This document shows, piece by piece, positions 45,845 to 55,901 of a stretch of DNA of 64,000 bases. Origin of the DNA: Chitinophaga pinensis (lineage in GTDB: Bacteria; Bacteroidota; Bacteroidia; Chitinophagales; UBA10324). The stretch's first letter is position 1, and each line of letters begins with the position of its first letter. The translations under genes and the position numbers were made by a program. The stretch covers positions 1 through 64,000 of the forward strand of contig CAMDDP010000001.1 of the NCBI GenBank assembly GCA_945892775.1, in the 5' to 3' direction. The notes beneath the pieces are model-generated. The model saw only the letters and a list, made by a program, of their open reading frames with translations, ran no database searches and was not told the DNA's origin.

Positions 45845-46456
45845 ATGAAAATATTTTGTATCGGAAGAAATTATGCTGAACATGCTAAGGAATTAAATAA
45901 TGAAGTGCCGGATGCTCCTGTTATTTTTATGAAGCCGCAAACTGCATTGTTGCAGAATAATAAACCATTTTATTTTCCTGATTTTACGAAAGATCTGCAT
46001 TATGAAACAGAAATTGTTTTAAAAATTGGAAAGAATGGAAAAAATATTTCTGATAAATTTGCAATCAATTATATTGATTCAATAACTGTGGGAATTGATT
46101 TTACTGCCCGAGATTTACAAAACCAGCAGAAAGCAAAAGGGTTGCCATGGGAAATCTCCAAGGCATTTGATCATTCTGCAGTAATAGGGAAATGGATGCC
46201 ATTAACGGATTTTAAAAAATTAAATAATATTTATTTTTGCATGTATCAGAATAAAGTGATGAAACAAAATGGTAACACTAAAGATTTGATTTTTCCTTTT
46301 GAAAAAGTAATCTCTTACATTTCAAAATTCTTTACTTTACAAAAGGGTGATTTGCTTTTTACTGGTACACCTTTTGGTGTTGGTCAAGTACAAATTGGAG
46401 ATAAGATTGAAGCATTTGTTGAGAATGATAGTTTGTTGGAATTTGAGATAAAGTAA
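45845..46456 (+). CDS. Fumarylacetoacetate hydrolase-family protein
   Basis: This 203-residue protein is a compact FAH-fold enzyme. It begins IFCIGRNYAEHAKELNNEVP, and the likely metal ligands are Glu in HYETEIVLKIG and Asp in GIDFTARDLQ. Further family segments are PWEISKAFDHSAVIGKW and LLFTGTPFGVGQVQIGD. Members hydrolyse or isomerise acylpyruvates, fumarylpyruvate or oxaloacetate; the substrate cannot be read here. It is 8 bp upstream of the E1 fusion gene, so probably cotranscribed with it. Confidence 0.88.
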   Translation: MKIFCIGRNYAEHAKELNNEVPDAPVIFMKPQTALLQNNKPFYFPDFTKDLHYETEIVLKIGKNGKNISDKFAINYIDSITVGIDFTARDLQNQQKAKGLPWEISKAFDHSAVIGKWMPLTDFKKLNNIYFCMYQNKVMKQNGNTKDLIFPFEKVISYISKFFTLQKGDLLFTGTPFGVGQVQIGDKIEAFVENDSLLEFEIK

Positions 46457-46464
46457 GACTTTTA

Positions 46465-48549
46465 ATGGGGCCATCTACTAAAAATTTAAAATCAGGAATC
46501 AATATTGATTCACATTACCTCAAGGCATTTGAGTTGATGTGTTGTGCAAAATACATGGCCATCGTTTATGAAGAAAACAGGTCTATCGCAAAGTATGTTC
46601 ATAGTACTTCGCGTGGTCATGAAGCCATTCAACTTGCTACTGCTTTTCAATTAAAACCTTGTGATTTTGCATCACCTTATTATCGTGATGAAAGTATGTT
46701 ACTTGGAATGGGGTGGGAACCTTATGAATTAATGTTACAGTTACTCGCGAAAAGAGATGATCCTTTTTCTGGAGGAAGAAGTTATTATTCACACCCATCA
46801 TCTCGCAGAAAAGATCGCCCTGTAATTCCTCATCAAAGTAGTGCAACAGGTATGCAGGCAATTCCTGCAACTGGTATGGCTCAAGGAATTCAATATTTAG
46901 AATCAAGAAATTTATTAAAAACTAAGAATTCACCTGTCGTGTTGTGTTCTTTGGGTGATGGTAGTGTTACGGAAGGAGAAGTGAGCGAGGCATTTCAATT
47001 TGCGGTACTCAAGCAATTGCCAATAATTTATTTAGTACAAGATAATGAGTGGGGAATAAGTGCATCAGCTGATGAAACCCGTATAATGGATGCTTATGAG
47101 TATGCAATGGGTTTCAAGGGATTGAAAAGAGTTCGTGTAGATGGAAGCGAGTACGACCTAGCCTATAATTGTATGAAGGATGCAGTTGAATATGTGCGCA
47201 TCCAGCGCAAACCAATATTGGTTCATGCTAAAGTGCCGTTACTTGGCCATCATACTTCAGGGGTGCGAAAGGAATGGTATCGTACTGAAGATGATTTAAA
47301 AAAACATGAGAGGGATGACCCGTTCCCGAAATTGCGAAATCTTTTATTGAAGATAGGTGTCGATGAAAAATGGTTGAATGAAACTGAATTTCTGGCAAAA
47401 GAAAAAGTATATAAAGATTTTGAACGTGCTGTTGTATCACCTGATCCTGATCCTGAAAGTGTGATGTTGCATGAGTTTGCTGAAACTCCAGTGAAAGAAG
47501 AAAGTGGTGATCGAGCACCGGAAGGAAGAGAAAAGGTGGTTATGGTTGATTCAGCATTGCATGCAGTAGATGAAATATTGAAATCGAATGAAGACGCAAT
47601 TTTTTTCGGGCAGGATGTTGGAAGAAGATTGGGTGGTGTGTTTCGTGAAGCTGCTACACTCGCCGAAAAATATGGCGACGACAGAGTATTTAACACAGCA
47701 ATTCAAGAAGCATACATTGTTGGCTCAACAGCAGGATTGAGTGCAGTGGGTGTAAAGGCTTTGGTAGAAATTCAGTTCGCGGATTATATATGGACTGCTG
47801 TCAATCAACTCGTGACTGAACTTTCAAAGAGTTGTTACCTTACTGTGGGTAAGTTTCCGATAAATGCTGTTATACGAATTCCGATTGGCGCCTATGGCGG
47901 CGGCGGCCCTTATCATAGTGGATGTATTGAATCAAGCATACTAACTATTCGTGGAATAAAAGTTTGCTATCCAAGTAATGCAGCTGATATGAAGGGATTG
48001 TTGAAAGCTGCTTTTCTTGATCCGAATCCAGTAGTGATATTCGAGCATAAAGGCTTGTACTGGAGTAAAGTACCGGGTACTGATGAAGCAAAAACAATAG
48101 AACCTGCCGAAGATTATGTTCTTCCTTTAGGCAAAGCAAATATTGTTCAGCATGCAAGCGGGGAACAATTGGCCAAAGGGAATACCCTCAGCATCATTAC
48201 TTATGGTATGGGAGTTTACTGGGCGAAGAATGCAAGTAAAAATTTTCCTGGTTCAGTTGAAATTGTTGATCTACGCACACTTAATCCGCTTGATGAGGAA
48301 ACAGTAATGGCATCTGTTCGCAAACATGGAAAATGTATTGTTCTTACTGAAGAGCCTTTGCAAAATTCTTTTGCTCAAGCACTCTCAGGAAAAATTTCAG
48401 AACTCTGTTTTCAATCGCTTGATGCTCCTTTAAAATCAATTGGCGCAAAACCATTACCTGCTGTTGCATTAAATATGATATTGGAAAAAGCGATGTTGCC
48501 AAATGCAGAAATTGTTAGTGAGGAGATAGGCAAACTTCTAAAAAGTTAG
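46465..48549 (+). CDS. 2-oxoacid dehydrogenase E1, fused alpha and beta subunits
   Basis: This 694-residue protein joins E1-alpha (about 1-330) and E1-beta (about 360-694) of a thiamine-diphosphate-dependent 2-oxoacid dehydrogenase, most likely the branched-chain (2-oxoisovalerate) type. The alpha part carries the TPP motif CSLGDGSVTEGEVSEAFQFA with VQDNEWGIS and the phosphorylation-loop-like HHTSGVRKEWY. The beta part shows FFGQDVGRRLGGVFREA, FNTAIQEAYIVGSTAGL, RIPIGAYGGGGPYHSG and VIFEHKGLYW. Fusions of this kind are common in Bacteroidota. E2 and E3 are not adjacent. Oxidation of branched-chain keto acids would supply iso-fatty-acid primers, inferred from lineage. Confidence 0.9.
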   Translation: MGPSTKNLKSGINIDSHYLKAFELMCCAKYMAIVYEENRSIAKYVHSTSRGHEAIQLATAFQLKPCDFASPYYRDESMLLGMGWEPYELMLQLLAKRDDPFSGGRSYYSHPSSRRKDRPVIPHQSSATGMQAIPATGMAQGIQYLESRNLLKTKNSPVVLCSLGDGSVTEGEVSEAFQFAVLKQLPIIYLVQDNEWGISASADETRIMDAYEYAMGFKGLKRVRVDGSEYDLAYNCMKDAVEYVRIQRKPILVHAKVPLLGHHTSGVRKEWYRTEDDLKKHERDDPFPKLRNLLLKIGVDEKWLNETEFLAKEKVYKDFERAVVSPDPDPESVMLHEFAETPVKEESGDRAPEGREKVVMVDSALHAVDEILKSNEDAIFFGQDVGRRLGGVFREAATLAEKYGDDRVFNTAIQEAYIVGSTAGLSAVGVKALVEIQFADYIWTAVNQLVTELSKSCYLTVGKFPINAVIRIPIGAYGGGGPYHSGCIESSILTIRGIKVCYPSNAADMKGLLKAAFLDPNPVVIFEHKGLYWSKVPGTDEAKTIEPAEDYVLPLGKANIVQHASGEQLAKGNTLSIITYGMGVYWAKNASKNFPGSVEIVDLRTLNPLDEETVMASVRKHGKCIVLTEEPLQNSFAQALSGKISELCFQSLDAPLKSIGAKPLPAVALNMILEKAMLPNAEIVSEEIGKLLKS

Positions 48550-48597
48550 AAAATGAATGGCTAAAAACATTCAAACATTTTTTTAATATTTATATAA

Positions 48598-49833
48598 GTG
48601 AATCTCTCTGAAAATATTCGTCAGGCATTGCGCGCCATTCGTGCAAATCTCACCCGTACCATTCTCACCTGCTTGATAATTGCTTTTGGAATAATGGCTT
48701 TGGTTGGAATTTTGACTGCTGTTGATTCTCTAAAGGCATCAATTTATTCCAACTTTAGTACACTTGGATCAAACACTTTCAGTATTAAGCAAAGTGGCCA
48801 AAGTATGCGCAGAAGAGGCGGTGGAAGTGATGAACAGGTAAGTCCGCCAATAATTTATGATCAAGCGAAAATGTTTAAGGATAGGTATACTTTTCCATCA
48901 AAAGTATCAATATCAACCATGGCCACTATGATTGGGACAGTGAAGTTTAATTCTGAAAAAACAAATCCGAATATTGGTGTGTGGGGAATTGATGAAAATT
49001 ATTTGGAAGCCAGTGGATATGAAATTTCGCAGGGTAGATTCTTTACACCTAATGAAATAAATGAAGGATCGAATGAAGTAGTGATTGGGCAAGATGTTTT
49101 AGTTAAGTTGTTTAAAAGTAAATCACAACCGATTAATCAATTTGTTTCAATTAGTAATATGCGATATAGAATTATTGGGGTGATGAAAACAAAGGGAAGC
49201 AGTATGGTTCGTAGTGGTGATAATACTGTTTACATACCTATTATAAATGCCATAAGGTATTTTAAAGGTAATGATGCTTCAGTAGGTGTATCAGTAACTG
49301 TTGATAATATTGACCAATTAAATTATTCTATTGATGAAGCAATTGGACTATTTAGAAGTATAAGGGGGTTGAAGCTGAGTGAATCAAATAATTTTGAAAT
49401 GACCAAGAGTGACGCCATTGCAAATACTGTTGTTGATCAAGTAAGTTATGTCACTATAGCTGCTACAATAATAGGTTTGATCACTTTATTTGGAGCGGCA
49501 ATAGGGTTAATGAATATCATGTTGGTTTCAGTTACTGAACGAACAAGGGAGATAGGGGTAAGTAAAGCCCTTGGGGCAACAAGAAAAACAATACGCACTC
49601 AGTTTTTAGTTGAAGCAATTGTAATTTGTCAAATTGGAGGATTGCTTGGAATTATATTGGGAATGCTTGCGGGTAATGGGGTGTCATTATTGATTGGAGG
49701 TGCTTTTATTATTCCCTGGGTTTGGATTATTACTGGAATAGTTTTTTGTTTTATTGTTGGATTAGTATCAGGAATATATCCCGCGATTAAAGCATCAAAG
49801 TTAGATCCTATAGAAGCGCTTCGTTATGAGTAG
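48598..49833 (+). CDS. ABC transporter permease, MacB/FtsX type
   Basis: This 411-residue protein starts at GTG and has four membrane helices, one near residues 22-42 and three in the C-terminal 130 residues. A MacB-type periplasmic core lies between them. The FtsX-family hallmark is ERTREIGVSKALGATRKTIR after the second helix, and LVSGIYPAIKASKLDPIEAL at the C-terminus is typical. Proteins of this kind act with a LolD/MacB-like ATPase as mechanotransmitters that export lipoproteins, peptides or drugs. The ATPase is not adjacent. Confidence 0.88.
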   Translation: MNLSENIRQALRAIRANLTRTILTCLIIAFGIMALVGILTAVDSLKASIYSNFSTLGSNTFSIKQSGQSMRRRGGGSDEQVSPPIIYDQAKMFKDRYTFPSKVSISTMATMIGTVKFNSEKTNPNIGVWGIDENYLEASGYEISQGRFFTPNEINEGSNEVVIGQDVLVKLFKSKSQPINQFVSISNMRYRIIGVMKTKGSSMVRSGDNTVYIPIINAIRYFKGNDASVGVSVTVDNIDQLNYSIDEAIGLFRSIRGLKLSESNNFEMTKSDAIANTVVDQVSYVTIAATIIGLITLFGAAIGLMNIMLVSVTERTREIGVSKALGATRKTIRTQFLVEAIVICQIGGLLGIILGMLAGNGVSLLIGGAFIIPWVWIITGIVFCFIVGLVSGIYPAIKASKLDPIEALRYE

Positions 49834-49885
49834 CACCACCCTTTGTTAGAAAGCATCTTTAAGGTCTGATAATAGTATTAGTTGA

Positions 49886-50530
49886 TTATAATTTTTCTTC
49901 CTCTTTCTTCTCGAAATAAAATTTGTTTTCTTTTCCTTTTATTAATCTTCGAATATTTGTACGATGGGTATAAATAATTAAAATAGGAAGTAGCAACGAA
50001 AAAATATTTATAAATAAGGAATAATAATCCAATACGAATAATACACGGATAGCAAAAAAAATACTTGCAGCAATTGATGATAATGAAACATATCGTGTGA
50101 TAAAAAATACAATTAAAAAAACCAGCATACAAAACAATGCAGTTATTGGGAAGACTGCAATTACTACTCCGAATAGTGTGGCTACTCCCTTGCCACCTTT
50201 AAATCGTAAATAAATTGGATAGATGTGACCGATTGCGGCAAATAAGCCTAAAGAGAGTTGATACAAAATAATTTTTTCCTCACTCATTAAAATATTTCTA
50301 AATGAATGTGTGAGTGCTACGGCAGTCATTCCTTTTGCAATGTCAAGAAGGAGCACTATAGAACCTGCTCGATTGCCAAGAACCCGCATGGTGTTAGTTG
50401 CACCTGCATTGCCACTTCCGAATTTGCGCACATCTTTGTCATAAAATATTTTTCCGATTAAAACTGAAAAAGGAATGGCACCAATAAGATAAGCCATTAA
50501 GAAAGCAAAAAGGATAGAAAAGGTCAACAA
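49886..50530 (-). CDS. plsY: Glycerol-3-phosphate acyltransferase PlsY
   Basis: This 214-residue membrane protein uses acyl-phosphate to acylate glycerol-3-phosphate, the first step of phospholipid synthesis. Conserved motifs are FGSGNAGATNTMRVLGNRAG, LRFKGGKGVATLFG and the N-terminal AYLIGAIPFSVLIGK. Five or more hydrophobic spans are present. The C-terminus is basic (RTNIRRLIKGKENKFYFEKK). The gene stands alone, convergent with the ABC permease gene. Confidence 0.93.
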   Translation of the reverse strand: MLTFSILFAFLMAYLIGAIPFSVLIGKIFYDKDVRKFGSGNAGATNTMRVLGNRAGSIVLLLDIAKGMTAVALTHSFRNILMSEEKIILYQLSLGLFAAIGHIYPIYLRFKGGKGVATLFGVVIAVFPITALFCMLVFLIVFFITRYVSLSSIAASIFFAIRVLFVLDYYSLFINIFSLLLPILIIYTHRTNIRRLIKGKENKFYFEKKEEEKL

Positions 50531-50630
50531 GAATTTTATTTTTTGTAAAATTAACGCTCGAAAAATAATATTTTAGTCAAATGAATTGTATAAAAATAAT
50601 TTTTAAAGGTATTTTCACATCAGTTTCTCA

Positions 50631-51422
50631 ATGAGAATTACAATTATTTTTCTTTTTGGTATTTTATTTTTCATGCAAACGGGATGTATTACTGTATACA
50701 AACCGAATTCAATAAATGCGCCCAACCTAAATTTGCGCCATCAATTCAGAGGTTCTGGCGGTTTAGGCTTAGCTGGATGTGGTGTGTTGAATTTGCAAGG
50801 TGCTTATTCAATTAATAGAAAAGTGGGTGTGACTGGAAGTGTTATGGTGCATTCAAAAAATTCTGAATACCAGGCAACTAATAGTTTAGGATTAGGCCGA
50901 CACAATCAATATTATGCTGATGGGGGAGGTGGGTATTTTAAATGCATCGACAAAATGAAACGATTTTATATTCAGCAATACGGAGGAGCCGGAATAGGAT
51001 ACACGGATAATTATTTTTCGCAACCCGATGCTCAACATATAAAATTGGACTGCACTTATCACAATTTATATGTGCAACCAGGTATTTATTTTACCGATAA
51101 ATATTATGATGTCTCGTTTGATTTGCGTGCTACTTATCTGAACCTGTTTGGAATTCATGCTACTTCATTTTTATACAATCAAAAATCATTTTATTTTTTA
51201 ACAACTGAACCAACCCTTACGCTTAGGATTGGAAGCAAGGGGTTCAGGGTTTTTATGCAAACTGGATATACTTTGCCACTGATTGATATTGAAAATTATT
51301 ACAATTTGAATACCTATGAAAACAAAAGAATCCAATCACTTATGAAATTTTCTTTAGGATTTAATATTAGCATTGTTGAAAATATGCGCAATAGTCAGAA
51401 GTGGTTGAAGTGGAAAAAATAA
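50631..51422 (+). CDS. Outer-membrane beta-barrel lipoprotein, unknown function
   Basis: This 263-residue protein has a signal peptide and lipobox FFMQTGC (Cys19). The mature part shows beta-barrel-like repeats: GSGGLGLAGCGVLNLQGAYS, YSINRKVGVTGSVMVHSKN, QQYGGAGIGYTDNYFSQPD, LRIGSKGFRVFMQTGY and FSLGFNISIVEN. Similar small barrel or OMP-like lipoproteins occur throughout Bacteroidota without known function. It is convergent with the 1485-residue protein gene, separated by 21 bp. Confidence 0.6.
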   Translation: MRITIIFLFGILFFMQTGCITVYKPNSINAPNLNLRHQFRGSGGLGLAGCGVLNLQGAYSINRKVGVTGSVMVHSKNSEYQATNSLGLGRHNQYYADGGGGYFKCIDKMKRFYIQQYGGAGIGYTDNYFSQPDAQHIKLDCTYHNLYVQPGIYFTDKYYDVSFDLRATYLNLFGIHATSFLYNQKSFYFLTTEPTLTLRIGSKGFRVFMQTGYTLPLIDIENYYNLNTYENKRIQSLMKFSLGFNISIVENMRNSQKWLKWKK

Positions 51423-51443
51423 TTAATTAATTTAAATCAAATA

Positions 51444-54400
51444 TTATTTATTCGGATTAAAATCTTTTTTTCCAGTTTCGATAAACTGCATCCGCGCTAA
51501 GAAAGTGTTTTTCTTATTTTCACTAGCAACGGTATATTGGTATATTTTTCCATCATCTGTTTTTGTTCTTCGTTTTTCAGGATCAATAGCATTAAGTTCT
51601 ACCATCCAGGTTCTATCGCCGCTTAAAATTTGCATGTTGTTATTTTGATAGAAAAAGTAAAAGTATTTATCGTCGTCGCCAGGGATATAGAGATTCATAT
51701 AATCGCCACTTTTTTTATAGCCAATTTCTAAATAAGCACCTTGTAAAATACGGTTAATTGCAGATGGACCTATGTAGGAAATTCCGATTGGCCCCTTAGA
51801 GTAAAAAGATTTAGTTTCTTTGTCCCAAACCAAGTGAAGATCAGTAAGGAAAATAGTGTAATTAAAATCTTCTGGTTTTTTAAATGTTCCATCTTTATTC
51901 ATTTGTTCGTTAAACTCTTTATCGTTTTTAGGATTAATGAATTCCGGAATATTTTTGGTAAAGTCATCGCTGAAGTAGTCAACATCTTCCTGGCTGAAAT
52001 TATTGGCCAAAACAGTTTTGCCCATCATTTCAAGTAAATTATCTTTTATAATAAATTGAATTCCTGCTAGTAAAGTGAATTTATATTCGTTCTTAATTAA
52101 ATCAGTATTGATATATCCGCCTGCCTGTACGTCCACCATTCCAAAATTCAAACCCATATCCATTTTCCCTTCAGCGTAAACTTTTGCAGTTGCATCATTG
52201 TACTTAATCATATTACCGCGAGTTGTTTCATTTAATATTTTATCGGCACTTCCCGCAATAAATTCTTTTGTTTTTTCATCGTAATAAACAATTCCATTAG
52301 CAAGAAAAAGATTTCGATCCTTACTTGTTTTTTTTGCCTGGAAAAGTGAAGTGTATAAATCTGAGGAATCGGCACCAAAAACAATTCCAACAGTAGCTGG
52401 TTTATGATTGAGGTCTTCTGGATCTTTATAATAGATTAAAGATGAATCAATGGTGAAGTTGTTATTTATACTGAACCATTCAGCTTTAACATTTGGATTA
52501 TTTAACTGAAGTTTTGCATAGCCGATAAAATTGAGTTGTTCTTCTGTAGATTTAATACTTATTAAACCTCGATAATAAATTTTAGGAATCAATTGAAATT
52601 TCTGAGAGGTGTCAATTACAGTTTTTGCATAAGTGCGTAAATTTTTTGTACTGTCTTTGTAAACACCTATGTCGGTAAAATTTATTTTTTGCTTACCTCC
52701 ATTTTTTCCAATAAAAAAATAATCGCCACTTGCTTTATAACTCTGCTTACCGAATACATTTGCAGACACATTAAAGAAATTATGATATTCATTTATCGTA
52801 TCAGTAATGATTTTGGCTTTAACAAGTGTTCGCATAATGGCATTGGGCTCAATAATTACTTTTCCGCTATCAGGATAAATTTTTGCATCTACCACACTAA
52901 TGAATGGAACATCATTTACTTTTAAGATAAAATCTGTTAAAGAATAATTTGCTGACTTTCCTATAAAAGATAATGAGTCTTGTTTAGGATGCATACTTGT
53001 AAATAAAGCTTCAGTTCCTTCTGGGGCAATAAATTTTAAATTCTTTTTCGCCATATCCCACTTAAATTCATTCATAGAAGTGCGATATTGATTATATGGA
53101 AGTTCAGTGGCTATATCATCCGTATTCGATTTAAAATCGCCTACTTGTTTATCAAAATCAATATTGGAGGTTACATTTTTTGTACTTAATGCAAATTTAT
53201 TTGGATCAATTGATTTGATGAAAAAATCTGATGTATCGGCCGACATTTTATTTTTGCCAAAACTGATATCGCCTGATTTCAATGTCGCATCAGCCCAATC
53301 AACGTTGCCACTGCCCTTCAATCCAAATGAAGTTAGTACAAGGGTTCCTTTCATATTGGTTTCTTTCCCAAACATTTTAAAGGGAATAGAATCAACTTTT
53401 ACCATCATACTATCAGCATATGGTTTCCATAAAACATTTACATCGCGTCCTTCTACAGTTGGGAAATCAACACCTCCGTAAGTAGTTGCTTTCATGTCAA
53501 ATAAATTTGCAACTGCTTTAGTTGAATCAGGATAAAAAATAATTTTATCACTTTGTGTAATAGATGGAAGGAAGTTGATGGTTCCCTTACCCAGTAGTCC
53601 ACGATTATCTAATGTAATGGTGTTGGAGTAAATTCCTTTACCTCCATACATTGGTAGGGCTGTTCGTTTGGTAATGAAGCCAAGTGATAAATCTTTTTGA
53701 ATTCCAATGGGTTGAATGATATCTGGGAAAATTCCAGCGGAAACTAATTTGCCTTTAAATTCAACACGGGAAGCGATGAATGCGTTTAAGCTGTCAAAAC
53801 CAAAAGGGTCTAATTCATAGAAGAATTTATTCTTCTCATAAATATTTTTCTGGGCTGATGGTCGTTCATAAAAAACATAAGAGTTAGCCGTTGATTTTAA
53901 TGCAGGCATTGACCAAGTTCTGATCTTACCACTTCTGTTAAACTTGCTATCAATTTGTAATTCACCAGTTAACTTTTCAATAAAGCTGTGGATTGGAACA
54001 AGAATCAACCCACCACTTTTATCATATTGTCCATTAGGTAAATTAATCAGCATGCTATCGACACTTGTTAATTTTAGTTTCCAGTCATCATATTGCAAAC
54101 TGAATCCAGTTCCATACATATCAATTCTTCCAGCAAATAATTTTCCGTCAAAATCTATATCTCTATTTTTCTTTTCTATTAAACTATCGCAGCGAGGAAA
54201 AATGACTACAAAATTTGAATCACTGATTAGTACACTTTTAACACCTTTAATATTAAGGTTGTAACTGCCTAAATCCATTTGGGCATTGGTAGTGCCTCGA
54301 GGGTTGGAAGTCATCTTTATATTATCGTAATCCATTTTTTTTTGATCTGCTAAAACATAGTTTATTATTTTTTGACGAGCAGAAACTAACTCTTTTGATT

Positions 54401-55901
54401 CATCATAATAAATAAAGCCATCTTCCACCAATTTGTATAGAGTTCTTCTTATTGTTTCTGCATTATATGTAGGGGAAATAAATTTTGCTAATTCATCGGT
54501 ATAAATTTCTTTAGTTTGATTCTTCTCACAATATTTTTTTATAAGATTAATAATATTAAAATCAGAAATGTTTTGGTACTTGTCCAACCTTCCTTTTTCA
54601 AAATAATTAATAGATTCAAAATTTGATTCTCCCGCAGCTGAACCCGAAATTTCACTCATTTTAATTATTGGCTCATCTAGTCTCCAATAGATTGCATCTA
54701 CATAAATTTCATTTTGATGGTAGGAGTCGAAAAAAGGCGAGCGTGCAATTCCATCTTTTCCTCTCTCTAATATTAATTGCTTAGTGCTTACACGATATTT
54801 TAGTGTAGCACCAGTATGATAAATTGAATCCTTTCCTATGTAAATTTTTATTTCAGCTTTGGGTGCGTATATGTCTTCAAATTTTTTTATTGCAAATATG
54901 TTTGCAAAAGCTCTTACACCTAACTCCCCGTCGTATCTTTTTAATTCGAGCATGGCTCTAAAATCTTTTCCTCCACTGCAACTTAGTTTACTACCTTGAA
55001 TAGAAATTGCTCCACGCATAGCGGCATTGTCAGCAATGTTATCTATTAGAACAGTATGATCGTAAGAAATAAATCGGGGGTAGCTACTGTTTTCCGTCGT
55101 GTTATTTGCTAAAAGTTTATCTTGAAATTCTCCTTTTAATTCTTGGTTTAAAAATGGTTCATAAGTCATGTAAGCTGAGTCGACAGTGTACTCATTTTTA
55201 TTAAGGTCAATTTTAAAGGCATCAAATCTTGCATGAACTTGTGAGCCATCAAGTCCTGCCCTTGACCAATCTACCATCCCTTTTATTCCTATCCACATTT
55301 TATTAATCGGATAAAATTTTCCAGAGGTATTATGTATAATTATGGTGTCGCCATTTGTAATACCAAGTAGATCCGTAGAACTGATAATTGCCACAGGAAT
55401 ATTATCAATATAGTCTAATGTAAATTCTGTTGTGGTTATTTTCCATGTTCGGCCCGGAGCGATGTTCAATGCATTTTCGTTAAAAATCGCCTTGCTAAAA
55501 TCAATGTATTCTTGAAATGCTTTGTTGTTTCCTTTTGGTAAATTGGAAATGAGTTGTTTTAGGGTGCCACTCCACTGATCAAAGGTGTTAGATGAAATTT
55601 TACCACTGGCATAAGCATTTACAGCTAAAACAAAATCGCGGAAGTAGGGTAGCACAAGCATTCTTCTTGTTCGCATGAGATTAGCAATTTCAATCATGCT
55701 ATTTTGTTGTGACCCATTAAGTTTTAGCCAGTAGTTTTCAAAAGCTTTCGCGGCTTCTTCGCAATCAGGTTGCTTGGTATTATTTAATAAATTCATTAAC
55801 TCCTTTTGGAAGTTGGAAGCTTCAAATGCTTTATCGGATTGAGCTGAGGCAATTGATGTTAAAAAAAGTAAGATGCCGAAAACTCGAAAAAATAATTTCA
55901 T
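51444..55901 (-). CDS. 1485-residue envelope protein of unknown function
   Basis: This very large protein begins with a signal peptide (MKLFFRVFGILLFLTSIASA), so it enters the periplasm or outer membrane. An N-terminal helical domain (about 25-140) is followed by long runs of beta strands with repeated ground plans (GTLVLTSFGLKGSGNVDWAD, KGTINFLPSITQSDKIIFYP), reminiscent of beta-helical or barrel-scaffold proteins. An embedded winged-helix-like segment (about 455-520: DELAKFISPTYNAETIRRTL, YKLVEDGFIYYDE) is unusual in an exported protein. There is no sorting domain. I do not recognise a family. Its ATG overlaps the prmA stop by 4 bp, so it is translationally coupled to prmA. Confidence 0.7.
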   Translation of the reverse strand: MKLFFRVFGILLFLTSIASAQSDKAFEASNFQKELMNLLNNTKQPDCEEAAKAFENYWLKLNGSQQNSMIEIANLMRTRRMLVLPYFRDFVLAVNAYASGKISSNTFDQWSGTLKQLISNLPKGNNKAFQEYIDFSKAIFNENALNIAPGRTWKITTTEFTLDYIDNIPVAIISSTDLLGITNGDTIIIHNTSGKFYPINKMWIGIKGMVDWSRAGLDGSQVHARFDAFKIDLNKNEYTVDSAYMTYEPFLNQELKGEFQDKLLANNTTENSSYPRFISYDHTVLIDNIADNAAMRGAISIQGSKLSCSGGKDFRAMLELKRYDGELGVRAFANIFAIKKFEDIYAPKAEIKIYIGKDSIYHTGATLKYRVSTKQLILERGKDGIARSPFFDSYHQNEIYVDAIYWRLDEPIIKMSEISGSAAGESNFESINYFEKGRLDKYQNISDFNIINLIKKYCEKNQTKEIYTDELAKFISPTYNAETIRRTLYKLVEDGFIYYDESKELVSARQKIINYVLADQKKMDYDNIKMTSNPRGTTNAQMDLGSYNLNIKGVKSVLISDSNFVVIFPRCDSLIEKKNRDIDFDGKLFAGRIDMYGTGFSLQYDDWKLKLTSVDSMLINLPNGQYDKSGGLILVPIHSFIEKLTGELQIDSKFNRSGKIRTWSMPALKSTANSYVFYERPSAQKNIYEKNKFFYELDPFGFDSLNAFIASRVEFKGKLVSAGIFPDIIQPIGIQKDLSLGFITKRTALPMYGGKGIYSNTITLDNRGLLGKGTINFLPSITQSDKIIFYPDSTKAVANLFDMKATTYGGVDFPTVEGRDVNVLWKPYADSMMVKVDSIPFKMFGKETNMKGTLVLTSFGLKGSGNVDWADATLKSGDISFGKNKMSADTSDFFIKSIDPNKFALSTKNVTSNIDFDKQVGDFKSNTDDIATELPYNQYRTSMNEFKWDMAKKNLKFIAPEGTEALFTSMHPKQDSLSFIGKSANYSLTDFILKVNDVPFISVVDAKIYPDSGKVIIEPNAIMRTLVKAKIITDTINEYHNFFNVSANVFGKQSYKASGDYFFIGKNGGKQKINFTDIGVYKDSTKNLRTYAKTVIDTSQKFQLIPKIYYRGLISIKSTEEQLNFIGYAKLQLNNPNVKAEWFSINNNFTIDSSLIYYKDPEDLNHKPATVGIVFGADSSDLYTSLFQAKKTSKDRNLFLANGIVYYDEKTKEFIAGSADKILNETTRGNMIKYNDATAKVYAEGKMDMGLNFGMVDVQAGGYINTDLIKNEYKFTLLAGIQFIIKDNLLEMMGKTVLANNFSQEDVDYFSDDFTKNIPEFINPKNDKEFNEQMNKDGTFKKPEDFNYTIFLTDLHLVWDKETKSFYSKGPIGISYIGPSAINRILQGAYLEIGYKKSGDYMNLYIPGDDDKYFYFFYQNNNMQILSGDRTWMVELNAIDPEKRRTKTDDGKIYQYTVASENKKNTFLARMQFIETGKKDFNPNK

